Positions 1 to 10,909 of a stretch of 64,000 nt of DNA are shown here, piece after piece (position 1 is the first letter of the stretch; every line of letters starts with the position of its first letter). The translations under genes and the position numbers were made by a program. The notes beneath the pieces are model-generated. The model did not search any database. It was not told the origin of the DNA and saw only the letters and a list, made by a program, of their open reading frames with translations. This DNA comes from Apostichopus japonicus (Eukaryota; Echinodermata; Holothuroidea; Aspidochirotida; Stichopodidae). The stretch spans positions 890,001 through 954,000 of the forward strand of contig NC_092582.1 in the NCBI RefSeq assembly GCF_037975245.1, in the 5' to 3' direction.

Positions 1-949
1 ATGTGATATCTACCATCCTTACGGTTTGGCAACATTAATTACTGTGCGATATGTCCCACATGAGTTTAGTGTTTTCGACCATTTTTCATGATAGTACGAG
101 CGTATTGGCCAAAATGCAGTTTACGGATAGATCTTGTGACCTTTGACCTTTTACGTCATAATTCACTGAGGCATTATATAACATTCACAGTCACAAATCT
201 CACGTGCAATACCGCTATGGGGATTTTAGTTTGCAAATATAAGTGACACGTTCACCAATCATAGCTGAGGGACCATTAGTTAAACATTGTAGTATCTGAA
301 TGTAAAACCCATCTTCGGAATGATAATGTAAATTATCTGAATATCGTATCCAGGGTAACATAAATGATGCCAAATATGCTGCAATCTACTAACTTCTTAA
401 ATGTCCCATGTTTGTTGTCTATCATACAGTGTAGCAGCCCAAGAACTTATAAGACATATCGTTAGTTAGGATGTGTTCCGTGAACAAGGTTTTCAATATA
501 TGCTAGATATATAGAAATACATTTTACAATGATACGGTTACAATACCATTATTATGAATTGAAATCAAATAGTAGATGAAATTCCATGATGCCTACATCA
601 CCTTTGTTTATACTACATGCAATCTACAAGGTTTAAGAAAAATGTTGCTTTTGTATTGTAACATTTATGCGGGTATGTACCTCCTAAATATATTCCAAGG
701 TAATGATCGTACCTCGAACAGTTTAACCTTAACCCTGTACCCCTCTTGAAAATAGAATTATTTGGATTAACGTTTCGTCAACTTGGCTACGTAAAAGTCT
801 TTGCTTATTGACAGCAATTTGTATCTTCAAGAAGCCGGTGAACTGTTATTGGTTTAGTAACATGTCTTTGTAACGGTTATCTATACTGTCGAAGATGGAT
901 TTTTTCTTCCATTAGAAAAAGCTACAGATGCTAGGCAAAGAACACTTAC
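1..949. other. AT-rich non-coding stretch
   Basis: I see no exon, repeat array or RNA gene here. It is downstream (on the minus strand) of the Ig exon at 950-1249 and is probably intron or intergenic DNA. Confidence 0.5.
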
Positions 950-1249
950 CTTCAAATGTGACGTTTATTGAATGACTCAATCCACTACTCAAACAGGTGT
1001 ATATTCCACTATCTTCTGCTGTAGGGCTTATAATTACAAGACGAAAGACAGAAGTGTCATCGGATAGTTCTCCCTGTGTATCTTCGCCGTCCTTTCTTAT
1101 TCGTGTATCCCCACTTAACTGTGCACTGTTTAATTGACTCCTGCAACTGATGGTCACCTCATCAATCGGGGTTACCAATACAAACTGGCCAGATGGATTG
1201 ATTGTTAATGAAGTTGTCGGTGAAATGTCCATATGTAACTGGGAGATAT
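950..1249 (-). CDS. Immunoglobulin-like domain exon
   Basis: This single exon of 300 nt encodes about 100 residues that read as an Ig domain (V/I-set type). A cysteine in VTISCRS (B strand) pairs with the cysteine in DSGIYTC (F strand), the classic D-x-G-x-Y-x-C signature. On the minus strand the acceptor is TTTACAG at 1252-1250 and the donor is GAAG|GTAAGT after 950. The exon starts with two bases of a codon and ends with one, so it is phase 1-1, the usual arrangement for shuffled Ig modules. Ig domains of this type sit in secreted or cell-surface recognition proteins. The neighbouring exons of its gene are not certain. The next minus-strand CCP exon is 25 kb away and a plus-strand gene lies between, so membership of the CCP gene is only possible. 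Confidence 0.8.
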
Positions 1250-1412
1250 CTGTAAAGGCATAAAAATAATATCAGCAATAACTTGGTTATCATCTGATCA
1301 AGTTAAACCAGCGTTTACACGTTATTATAATAATAATAATAGTAATAATAATATTTTTTCCCAATCTCATTTATTCACGAATATTATACATGTATATGGT
1401 ACACCTATTATA

Positions 1413-1456
1413 CAGGTGCGTATCCAGGGGGGCGTTGGGGGCGCGCGCCCCCCGGG
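1413..1456. mobile_element. MITE terminal fragment (left end)
   Basis: The segment begins CAGGTGCGTATCCAGG and runs into CCCCCCGGGTTAG. The same end occurs inverted at 3310-3351. No matching 8-bp flanking duplication was found between the two, so this is probably a rearranged or partial copy. Confidence 0.5.
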
Positions 1457-1590
1457 TTAGGAAAAGAGGAGAGAAAAAAAGAGAAGAAAAAAGGGAAAAG
1501 GAGGGGGAAAAAAGAAAAGGAGGAGAGGAAGGAAGGGAAAAGAAAAAGAAAAAAGAGAGAAAAAGGAAAAAAGGAGGGAGTAGAAGATAG
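1457..1590. repeat. Purine-rich (GA/GAAA) low-complexity tract
   Basis: A G/A tract of about 130 bp with almost no pyrimidines on the plus strand. It abuts the MITE-like end at 1413. Open frames in it are Lys/Glu/Arg or Phe/Leu/Ser runs and are not genes. Confidence 0.85.
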
Positions 1591-1989
1591 TCAAGACCTC
1601 GGGAAGAGAAAGAGAACAGTCATAGTTAAAGCGCTGATCCCTATAATATACACAGGGTAGCCAGTGACAGATCAAGGATTACAGAGGAGGTGTGCGCCTC
1701 ACCCTACCCCTTACACGGACAACTCCATTTTTGACGTTTCCATTTTTCCTCTCTCACTAATGTATCTATATAAATACTATATATGGTCTATCATAACATG
1801 TGTGTGTATGGACGCCTTAAACAATTGTACAATTGTGCTATATGGAACCAACTGTGGCTGGTCTTGAACTCGACCGAGTCGTCGGGGTACATGACGCATT
1901 TCGGGAAGGGGGCGACCGCCCCCCCCCGGGCAAATTTTCTTTATGACATCGCTAGTAATTTCAAAATAGACAATGCTTAGATGCAACGT

Positions 1990-2143
1990 ACAAGGCCTGG
2001 GAAGTGTCATTTCCAGCGATCTGGGAGGCATTTTCGGCCAAAATTTTTCTTGTACGCTTCGCGCCAACTCATGGTGGCGCTTCGCTTAGATAGTTTGCCT
2101 ACAGGCTTCGCCCCTTCCTTGGCAATTACTCGCTACACGCCTG
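1990..2143. mobile_element. hAT-like MITE fragment (right part)
   Basis: The fragment carries the shared subterminal block (TTCTTGTACGCTTCGCGCC then ATGGTGGCGC then TTAGATAGT) that also occurs near 3260, 16020, 16700, 17100 and 19190. It ends in CTACACGCCTG at 2143, resembling the ends of related elements. The left end is not identified. Confidence 0.5.
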
Positions 2144-2242
2144 TTCGAATTTGTAAAGCAAAGAGCAGATATAACATCATATCAGTGAGCATTGAAATGC
2201 ATGTTCCACGATGAACAGCCTCAAGAACTGTCTGTGTGTAGT

Positions 2243-2683
2243 TAAAGGCGTAGGAGCCAAATTGGATTTGGTTGCTGTAATGACTTGCCCGAAAAAAAAG
2301 CCAAAATTTTTCACGCGCTCCGCGCGCGTTCAACAAATCAATGCCAATATCATATAAGCAAGCATCGGTCATTTCAGTGCATGGAATCGTGTACCTTACG
2401 GTCTGTGAAAGTTGCGCAGTATACCGCTGGATGCTATGTAAACAACGGAATGTCTTATGTAGATGGAGAAAAATCATACAGATCCATTTATGTCAAAACT
2501 CTTTTACAGTAGTAATGTCGGCCAAGCTTAGAACTTTATTTTAATTACCAAGGAGATCATTTTTAAGCTATTCATTGCTATTTATTTTTCTTTCAGTAGG
2601 TGCCCGAAAAAGATGGGGAAATATTTGGTTGCAGGGGGGGGAGGGGGGCTGCAGCCACCGCCTCCTACGGACCTACGCCTCTG
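2243..2683. mobile_element. Short hAT-like MITE with 8-bp target duplication
   Basis: A 441-bp element. Its left end TAAAGGCGTAGGAGCC matches the inverse of its right end, which ends GGACCTACGCCTCTG, so the ends are imperfect terminal inverted repeats. TGTGTAGT flanks it on both sides (2235-2242 and 2684-2691), as expected for the 8-bp target duplication of hAT transposases. It has no coding capacity and would need a transposase supplied elsewhere. A G-run lies near the right end. Confidence 0.65.
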
Positions 2684-2691
2684 TGTGTAGT

Positions 2692-3190
2692 GTTCGGTTT
2701 CGATATACCTGATATCGGAAATATCTGCTATTTTTCATTTCCTTCAACCAAGTTTTATAATAGCCGTTATAAGAGGTTGCAACATTTCTACACCAATAAA
2801 TTAACTGTGTCGGAATTTTCGAAAATTTCCTCACCAACATTCTTCATCATACTTTCCTCTACTCGTGCAACTTTGACCTGTCTGTTAGGGGATCAAGGAG
2901 GTTTTTCTATATTGCTTGTCCATAGATTGAATTTTGTGCAACATTATGGGTATGTTTTCAAGTAATTTTATTCACGAGAAATGTGAATTTTCAAATTCTC
3001 AACAAATAATGGGCTTAAAACCTTGAAAAGTGGGGCTTTCGGATATTGTGGGCCGTGACGTAGAATCACCTACAAAAGCAATGATTCATAGGACATGCAA
3101 TGAGGTCGAACTTGATGTGTGACTGGTGACAATCAAGTTATAGATGGAAACAACTTTTGGGAAATACTTGGTTCTCAGGCAAAAGTGTAC
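2692..3190. other. Non-coding stretch
   Basis: AT-rich sequence between MITE fragments, with no exon or repeat that I can support. Confidence 0.4.
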
Positions 3191-3194
3191 ATCT

Positions 3195-3351
3195 GGTTGG
3201 TCATTTTCGAGCCCGAGAAGTGCTATTTCCGGTGATCTGGGGGGTATCAAAACCAGAAATTTTCTTGTACGCTGCGCGCCAACTGATGGTGGCGCTCTGC
3301 TTAGATAGTAATTCGCGCCCCCCGGGTTAGAAAATCCTGGATACGCGCCTG
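3195..3351. mobile_element. MITE terminal fragment (right end)
   Basis: The fragment contains the same palindromic subterminal block as the other hAT-like elements (GCGCGCCAAC and ATGGTGGCGC near 3275-3300), then CCCCCCGGGTTAG. It ends GGATACGCGCCTG at 3351, the inverse of the end at 1413. Confidence 0.55.
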
Positions 3352-3633
3352 TTATAGTTAGAGTTTGATAACGACATAGGTATGTCATCTGAATGATACA
3401 AAGGAATTATTTACATAATGCGAAAATTTAGTATTTCTTCTCTTCTTCTTAAACCGTTTTACATATACAAATAAAAAAAAAAACATACCTTCAGTGAAAA
3501 CAAAACTCACGCATACACATTCGAATATATGTACATACACCCAAACACACACACATACGGGCTACATACACATACATAGACAAACATGCAGAGAAACACT
3601 TACTTACGCCAAAACACCAAAAAACATGTAAAT

Positions 3634-5343
3634 TGTAACGGAAAGTATCCCTTTAAGTAAATTGTTAGTGTAATATTATCGTTTTAGGATTGAACGTTCC
3701 CTCAGTTCTGCCCGTCGATGGCCCCTCTCCCAAAATATGTGTAGAGCTTTTGCGAGTTGCAGGTGGGGACAGCCAATGAAAACCGTACCCTTGTTTGTTT
3801 GTAAACTTTGTTGAATCAGTACCCGAGTTTGGAGATGTTTCCCCTTGTTAGTGGTAGCGCAGATTGTTTGATTAGTTTTAGCTCACCAAGCTCACAAGTT
3901 ATTCCGAGATTGGCCCCTGACAAAGAAAGAACTGAGAGAACCACCTATTTTCTGTAAGTTGCTACCACTAAACTGGTATATTTATTCTATCACACAATTA
4001 TGTGCTTGGCATGACTTCTAGGTTTAATTGTTTGTCTTAGGAAAGATTACATCGGGTATCTTTGGGGTGACGGGGGGGATATTGTTCGTACACCTAGGGA
4101 ATTCTAAGAAAACTATTGTTGCGCTAAGTGTATTTAAGTAGCAAGAAACTAGGGTGTATTTTTAAGACATCATATTTGTTGTCACTTTCTATAGGGGGTT
4201 CGATAATTGTAATTTCGACTTCACTAGGAGGCTCACAAACGCTATGATTCTATGTCGGGAAATCCCCGTTAAGTTGTTTACTATGACGTAAGTAATCGTG
4301 CACCTGGCCTCTCGGTCTCCGGAAGTCTGGTAACACTAAGGCGGTGCTCTTTGAAGTAGTAACTTTCTCACGCGCGTAAACTTAAGCCATTGTTCAGGCT
4401 AGTATAAAAGGAGCTGTTGGTACGTGCAGGAGGGACTCTTTGACAAAATCTCTCAAGACATCTACGTACGGTACGTTATCATATCATTTACTATTATCCA
4501 AGTTGGTAGGTTTCTAATACCACAGCACCGTGTTTAACTGTTCATAGATATTGTAAGCATTTAGAATATTATTGGATACATTTATGAGTTGTATAAATTG
4601 TTAGCAAACTGCGATATTTCACTGAGGGATAGATTACGCCCAATTATGTAGGAGTAACGTTATTGACCGATTGTTATCATTTTACGTTATTCAGTAGCGC
4701 TCTGAACTACGTGACAATGTGTGTACTTTAGTAGAGATCAGTATTCTGCCGTGATTGTATATTTTTCAGTTAGTCCGTAAGTAGGAACATAAGTGAATAG
4801 CCTAGGTCAGATATCAGAAAGATACGTTACTGCCATTTAGTCAATCGATTGGTTCTTAGTATATTTGCATCTGTTAACAGTATTGCAGACACCATTTAGT
4901 TAACCCTATAGCTTTAATCTGTTTTCATATTAAGACGCTGCGTGTGGCGCCGCCTTGGACTTTGCGTTGGGCGTGGCGTTTAGCACTGCGTTATACGTTG
5001 CGTTCTGCGCTGGGTTGGACGCCGCGTTGTACGTTGCGTTATACGCTGTGTGTGACGCCGCGTTGGACGCTGCGTTGGGTGTTGCGTTTAGAGCCGTGTT
5101 CTACGCTGCGTTTAGACGCCGCGTTTAGGAACTGCGCTAACATGTACTTTTTGCGTAGTGTAAGGCTAAGTTCTAATGTAAGGATATCTAATGAACCTAA
5201 GTGTAAGTCGTAGGTTTGAACAAACGGTACCACTGTGCCACAGGCACTTTATCATCCTCTTCATTGTCATCTTTTTGTCGAGACTCTCTTCCGCCAACCC
5301 CATCATTAAAGACTGCCCCACCAGACAGGGAAGTGACGTTACA
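3634..5343 (+). mobile_element. Candidate solo LTR (BEL/Pao-like?)
   Basis: The segment starts TGTAACG and ends CGTTACA, a 7-bp inverted repeat of the TG...CA type used by LTR retrotransposons. Inside it, TATAAAAGG at about 4404 is followed by a plausible start region, and ATTAAA at about 5304 could serve as a polyadenylation signal close to the end. No 4-6 bp target duplication is evident, and no primer-binding site or gag/pol follows, so at best it is a solo or broken LTR. It encloses a GCGTT-rich minisatellite. An ordinary promoter region is the main alternative. Confidence 0.3.
4935..5140. repeat. Minisatellite of GCGTT-containing units
   Basis: About 200 bp of short degenerate repeats built on 'gcgttggacgctgcgtt'-like words, with a local GC content well above its surroundings. 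Confidence 0.75.
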
Positions 5344-5470
5344 ATACATTTACCCACGTACTGGTTCGGTAGTGATCTCGAAAAGAGATGTTTTATTTAG
5401 TAATATAAACTGGTTGAGCATTTAAGCCTGTTGTTCAGTACGTCCAAATAAAATATCTTGTATGCCTCGA

Positions 5471-5600
5471 CGAGGTAGTGTAACTGCGTAAGTGCGTAAC
5501 TGCGCAACTGCGTAACTTGCGTAAGTGCATAACTGCGTAGTTGCGTAACTACCTAACTGCGTAATTTCCTAAGTACGTAACTGTGTTACTGCTTAAGTGT
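5471..5600. repeat. Minisatellite of about 10 bp (GCGTAACT)
   Basis: Around a dozen variants of the word 'ctgcgtaa' occur in tandem between 5471 and 5600. An AATAAA lies just upstream at about 5447. Confidence 0.8.
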
Positions 5601-5929
5601 ACAGACAATTCCTGTACCATTTATTTTAACTGCTTATCAAAGTCTGTCAATGCTGTAATCTGTGGTGAATTCATATGCCAGTGGATCAAAGATCGACTTA
5701 TTAAATCTGATCAATAAATGAGAGATCAACCAGTCATCACCTCTTCTCCGATTTTTGTCTTGATACTGTATGTGTTGAACATTTTTATTAGTTCAAGCAG
5801 CTGGACTTCGGGAGACACTGGTCAACGTTACATTACCATAAGGGTAAAGGCATATAGCCAACTTATGATACAGTACACTGATGGGTGAAATTCAAAGAAA
5901 CTTTTTGGTGTACATGCTGATTAAAATGA

Positions 5930-6240
5930 GGACAAAATCATGCTCAATGTGAGGTAAAACTGTCCTACAATTGGTGTAAAATCATGATAAACTGAGGTAA
6001 AACTAAGGTAAAAGCGTGGTAAAACCATGGTTAAATTGGGGTAAAAGAACGGTAAACTGTGGTAAAAGCCTGGTAACAGTATGGTTAATTGAGGTAAGAC
6101 TAAGGAAAAAGCGTGGTAAATACACGGTAAATTGGGTAAAAGAACGGTTAAAGTGTGGTAAAGTAAGGGTAAAAGTGTAGTAAAAGCGCGGTAAAAGTAT
6201 GGTAACACCGTGGTAAATTGCGGTAAACCATGGTAAATTT
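5930..6240. repeat. Minisatellite of about 12 bp (GGTAAAA units)
   Basis: About 300 bp of degenerate 'gtggtaaaagc' units. The minus-strand open frame through it is an artefact of the period and encodes only Tyr/Leu/Phe/Pro-rich repeats. Confidence 0.85.
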
Positions 6241-6249
6241 GTAATTTCG

Positions 6250-7061
6250 AGTTAAGAGAAAACCTCATAATATCAATTCCGAAGTTACAAAACAAAAAAT
6301 CGTTCATTTAAAGGGTAAAATTTCCCCTCAAAAGTGGAGGTAATTCCGAAGGGTATATAACAGAATTACGAACATGGTATATATGTTGATCCCAACTTTA
6401 CACCTCGATTTTGACCAAATGCTGCTATATATAGTTCCGAAACTTACAGGTTCCTCTAATTACACTGAAATCTTCGTGTTTGTATGTTTTCTTCCATTAA
6501 TTTGGGATATTTAAGAAAATAAGAGTTTCTATTTTAACTGGCAAATTTATACGTAACGAAACAACGCCCCCATACATAAGCAGTTCTTTCTGTGTTCGGT
6601 GGCAGGGCAGTCGATCGGATCGTATCGTTGCTATCCCAATAGCCTACATTCAACGTTACTTTATGTGGGCCTAGCCATGTAGTCTACGAAGGAAAGTGCC
6701 GCAGGTTACCGTAAACGTTGCCCATTTGAAGTTGGCTTTTGGAACTTTGGTGGAGTATATGCATTGTAAGTAAATTCCTTAAAAGTGTTCCGGATATATT
6801 AATAACATTTAGAGTAAATACCTTCATGCTGAACACAAATAAAGTAAGACCATGGTTAGAGTTAGAGTAGACTAGCCTAGGCCTAACGTTAGCCCTAAAT
6901 TGGACCTATCAGTATTACTGGCTATGGTAAATCACAGCTGCCTGCTACTGCCTTTGCTGATACTCGGTATATAAAATGTGATAAATAAATTAAAGTATAT
7001 ACTTGTAACAGACTGGTCAACCTACACATTTTGCAGCCTGGTGATCTTCCAGATCTTTTAA
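6250..7061. other. Non-coding stretch, possible 5' region of the plus-strand gene
   Basis: There are no repeats here. The segment 6590-6770 is richer in CpG than its surroundings and ends in a good donor (GCATT|GTAAGT near 6768), preceded by an ATG. It could be the first exon of the plus-strand gene at 9.8-10.8 kb, but nothing in the sequence proves the link. Confidence 0.25.
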
Positions 7062-7709
7062 AGTAAAGGCTTAATAATTGACGCACCTCCAAATATTACT
7101 AGGCCTACTAGTAGCATGGTGGGCTCATAATTGACGCACTTAAGGATTGTATTGACGATGGCGGTCAACATAAAAATCAAAATCACTCAACTGCATGCAC
7201 TTTTCATATGTGTAGTTCCTTAGAAATGTAATGATCTCAAAATATTTATTGTTCTGTGCCTACGCAACGTACAATTGAGAAGAATTTGACCACAAAATGT
7301 CTGCTGTGTCAAGTTCTTTCATACCCCTAAATTGACACATTCGTCGATAAGCTAACTGTAGTGTAGGCCTAAGTATACATCCATTGACTTTGGATGCTGT
7401 TTGCTATGCTCTGAACCTCTAAGCTTAGACAGGTCAGGTCCCAGAGAGTAGTGGTATCATATTGAAGTAATTTTGGTTATTTTTAGGGAGTAAGATTTCC
7501 AGATGTCCAAAAAATGTGTAAAACTGGGGGAGGGTGTTAAAAGCTTAAAAATACCACAATTTGGTCAGCAAATAGCTGAAATGGATTCAAACTCATGAAA
7601 TATGTAATTCTGCTTGACTGCAAAAAGTTTAGGTGGCCTTCTGTATCGTTGCTAGTAATAATTGAAGGTGCGTCAATTACGGGGGTGCGTCAATTATGAA
7701 GCCTTTACT
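7062..7709 (-). mobile_element. TIR element, copy 1 (AGTAAAGGCTT ends)
   Basis: A 648-bp non-coding element. Both ends read inward as AGTAAAGGCTT(A/C)ATAATT followed by GACGCACC, and this inner word is repeated subterminally. Copy 2 at 24328-24930 is similar in the opposite orientation, and a partial copy lies head to head at 7745-8090. It has no transposase, and I could not fix the target duplication. The superfamily is unknown. Confidence 0.7.
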
Positions 7710-7744
7710 ATACTACTATTACTATACTAGCCTACTACTACTGT

Positions 7745-8090
7745 AGCTAGCTACAGTAACTTTTTGCAGCCAAGCAGAGTTAAATATTTCATGAGTTTGA
7801 ATCCATTTCAGGTATATGCTGATCAAATTGTGTTTGTGCATGTTTTGGGGCATTTGGAAATCTTACTCCCTGAAATTAACCAAAATTACCTCAATATAAT
7901 ACCACTAATCTCTGGGACCTGAGGTTAGAAGCTCAGATAGATAGAAAATTTATTGTCCATTTCAGAAAATACAAAATTACCTCAGAGCATAGCAAACAGC
8001 ATCCAAAGATAATGGATGTTTACTTAGGCCTTCACTACAGTAAGCTTATCGACAGATGTGTCAATTTAGGGGTATGAAAGAACTTGCATT
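7745..8090 (+). mobile_element. TIR element, partial inverted copy
   Basis: Internal part of the same family as 7062-7709 but in inverse orientation, so the two form a long imperfect palindrome. It carries an extra stretch of about 45 bp near 7940-7985 that copy 2 lacks. Confidence 0.65.
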
Positions 8091-9836
8091 CGTGCGATGC
8101 AATTTTGAACCATTTCACAAAATATAAATCTTTGGGTATGTCTCAAACTCTCTGCCATAAAATAAGGCAGTCAGAAAGTCACAACTCCACAAAAACAGAT
8201 ACACAAGCAAACGGAACACTACAGTAAAAGAAAGGGCCTGATAGATTCCATAAACGAGTTACAAAAGTAAAAAATGTGAAAACGTTTCCCGTCTCAGTAC
8301 AATATTCATCCCCACAATATTCTCTATATATGTGTAAGTGTGCATCACTTAGCCCTGTGTGTACAGTAGTAGTGGTGTGTCATTGGTTCTGATTCAGAGA
8401 ACTACAGTAAGTCACATAGGGCCTCAGTGTAGCAGTGTACAACAATTTTTTGTAACATGAGTTTTTTTCCCCTGCACCTATGGGATGAATCATGGCTGAA
8501 GGTAAACAATTGAGTATTCATTTTAGAATAACAACGCAATCATGGCTAAGTAATTTAGGGATTTTGATATTAACGTTATGATGTGGGTAGTGTTAATAGT
8601 GCTGAAGTAATAGCTTGATCAAAAGTATTCCTCAAAGTCCCACAATGCCTTCACAGGGTGACCTACTGTACAGTCACTTGAGCACTTAGGAGTTTTTGCG
8701 AAAAGAGCAAAGATCACCATTATGCAAACTGCACTGCACATGGTTTCCATTATGTAATAAGTTTCATTTTATGAATTTGTCAATTTGACATGTATGCTAC
8801 TGTATATGTGTAGGCTGCATGTACAACTTATTGTATCTTAATAATATACAGCAAAAAACTATTGAGAACTGTGATAAACAACATTTTCAAAGTGACAGTT
8901 GGGGATCTAAAAAGACCACTGAAAGCCTTGTGTAGCGATATAACATGATACTAAACATTATGTATCTCTGCAAACTAGTGTACCCTTCTTTGAGATGTAT
9001 GGTTTAAATAAGGTTTTCACAAGTTTGCCCTGTTGACCCAACCACTGGTCTAGACATACCAATAAATAGATCTATCCATGCTTCAAATTGAGTTTTCACA
9101 ATTTGACCATTTTTACCTAAAGTACCTTTGACCTTCACCAAAAACAATAGGCTTCTTGTACTTGTGATGCATCTATACATACATACTGTACCGACTATGA
9201 GATCTGTCCAATAAAGCTTACTGTCATGAGAAACCGTGTTTACAATCTAGGATCACAAACACAGTACTCCTACCAATGCACACGCACACATATGCCATCG
9301 TGAGTGGAAAGTTTTAACATCATTGAAACCAAACATTAAAAATGAACTCAGTCATAGTGCCAAAGTCTGTGTACACGAGTAGTCCTGAGCTTAAACCCCA
9401 AATGATACGTTGAGGGACTAAATGTACCGGTATACATAGTCTAGGGTGCATGCAATTTTTAAGTAAATGAACTGCATGTGAGATGAGGCATTGAACCATG
9501 CATGAATACTCAGTCAATCTCTTGAAGTGATTGCATGCTAAATTCCTGGGTACAACTTACATACCAAATAATAGATCAATATTCAAACTTAGTAGTGTGG
9601 CATTTTTCTCAATTGTTGCATATGCGGTTTTCATGAAAAAAGTGATAGCTAAATTAACTAAACTGACATGAATATTGGACAACATGTACACTAAGTATTG
9701 ACATCAAATAGGGAACTGCACTGTCAAGACTTCCACTTGCAATTTATGAAACAATTATCTGGACTTATTTATGTTCATTCTCTTGTCAGAAAAGATGGCT
9801 TAAATTTGGCACAATTTGAGGAATGCATGAATGCAG
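8091..9836. other. Non-coding stretch
   Basis: AT-rich and without clear exons. A possible small exon ending ATGGCTGAAG|GTAAAC near 8505 is too weak to call, because its phase does not fit the exon at 9837. It is probably intron of the plus-strand gene. Confidence 0.35.
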
Positions 9837-10042
9837 AATGAGAACACCACAGCAGATATGCTCCACTTTATTGCAAGAAGTACAGGGCTGCAATTTCAAG
9901 GTCGACGCAGGATATCAAAATACTGTAACTTTGAGCTGCTGGTTCATGATGACCATGGGATGCAGCGAGAAATGGCTTATATGGAAATAAGGAGCTCCCA
10001 CAAGCATATTTTGCAAACATCCCCAGTTGTCTTTAACATTCA
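9837..10042 (+). CDS. Exon of unrecognised protein-coding gene (penultimate)
   Basis: A 206-nt exon encoding about 68 residues, beginning NENTTADMLHFIAR and ending PVVFNI plus two bases of a codon. The acceptor is ATGCAG before 9837, and a TGA in frame just upstream means translation must enter through splicing or at the ATG at 9831. The donor CA|GTAAGT is strong. It joins in phase to the exon at 10617. Basic patches (GRRRISK) and a hydrophobic tail are visible, but I recognise no family. Being open through both exons with consensus splice sites is the main evidence. Confidence 0.5.
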
Positions 10043-10616
10043 GTAAGTATTGACTGTGAGATATATTTTAAATCCCTATGACCTGAAGTTAGTTTTCTAA
10101 AGTCTTCCCTTTAATATCCTCTAAGTCTGATCAACACACACTATACATAATATAAATTTACTGTACTAAGTTTCAACACGAACAAAGATGATGAAAATTT
10201 GCTGTTTATTTTCAAAAACTGTAAACGATCTAAGGCAACGGCTAACAAAGTAATGTAAGAAAGACTTTCCACTTCCCACCAAGTCCACTGCCAATCCTTT
10301 TGTTTTACTTTGCTACTTCCACCATCATAGAATGTTATCAGAATTGAAATGACTTTATGTGTAGTCTTTGAAAACCAAATGTACTGTAAATCTGCCATCT
10401 GGCAGGCTGGAATGAATTGTAGGTAGGATTGTGAAGCAAAGACTTGAGGTGTTAACACACCATCACATTTTAACCTTGATTATGATGTGTTTATTTGTAC
10501 CTTTTGCAACAATGTCAATATCAAAATGTGAGGCTTTAAAAAAATATTTACATGGAATGTACTTCAATCAGTGAAACTTTGACATATGATTGAATTGTTG
10601 TTTTGGTTTGTTGTAG

Positions 10617-10764
10617 GTTAACAAGAGCTGGTGGAATTTCTCCACAAGAGAAGGAAGTACTGTCATCAATAAAATCTGCAGACAGAAGAATATTTTTACT
10701 GAAGATCAAAATTTTCAATGAAAGGAAAGGCTTTCGATTAAAATTGGACAAACAACTTCTGTAG
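10617..10764 (+). CDS. Terminal exon of the same unrecognised gene
   Basis: The acceptor is TTTGTTGTAG before 10617. Joined to the CA left by the previous exon, it continues the frame as Gln-Leu-Thr-Arg-Ala, runs about 48 codons rich in Lys/Arg (SADRRIFLLKIKIF, ERKGFRLKLDKQLL) and stops at TAG 10762-10764. The two exons together give at least 117 C-terminal residues. There is no membrane segment and no recognised domain. The intron of 574 bp is ordinary in length. A transcript would settle it. Confidence 0.5.
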
Positions 10765-10909
10765 ATACAATGAGGACTAGATTTATATGTCATTGCTTGG
10801 AGCCAGGTACGGTGCATTCTATGAGTTTGAATTTTTCTTTTTAGTTTCTGGACAGGTATATGACATGCAGCATACAAATTAAAATTTGTTCTTGAATTTT
10901 CTTCCTTCA

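Noticed and set aside
1413-3351. A single 1.9-kb transposon with CAGG(T/C)GCGTATCCAGG ends
   Set aside because: The flanking 8-mers do not match (CTATTATA against TTATAGTT) and another element with its own duplication lies inside, so the two ends probably come from separate or rearranged copies.
5191-5400. Small secreted peptide with a hydrophobic N-terminus (69 codons, plus strand)
   Set aside because: A hydrophobic run is present, but no splice context or homologue is visible and overlapping frames are equally open. It lies across the end of the candidate LTR.
5921-6307. 128-codon minus-strand frame rich in Tyr, Leu and Phe
   Set aside because: It is the complement of the GGTAAAA minisatellite, with no start context or domain.
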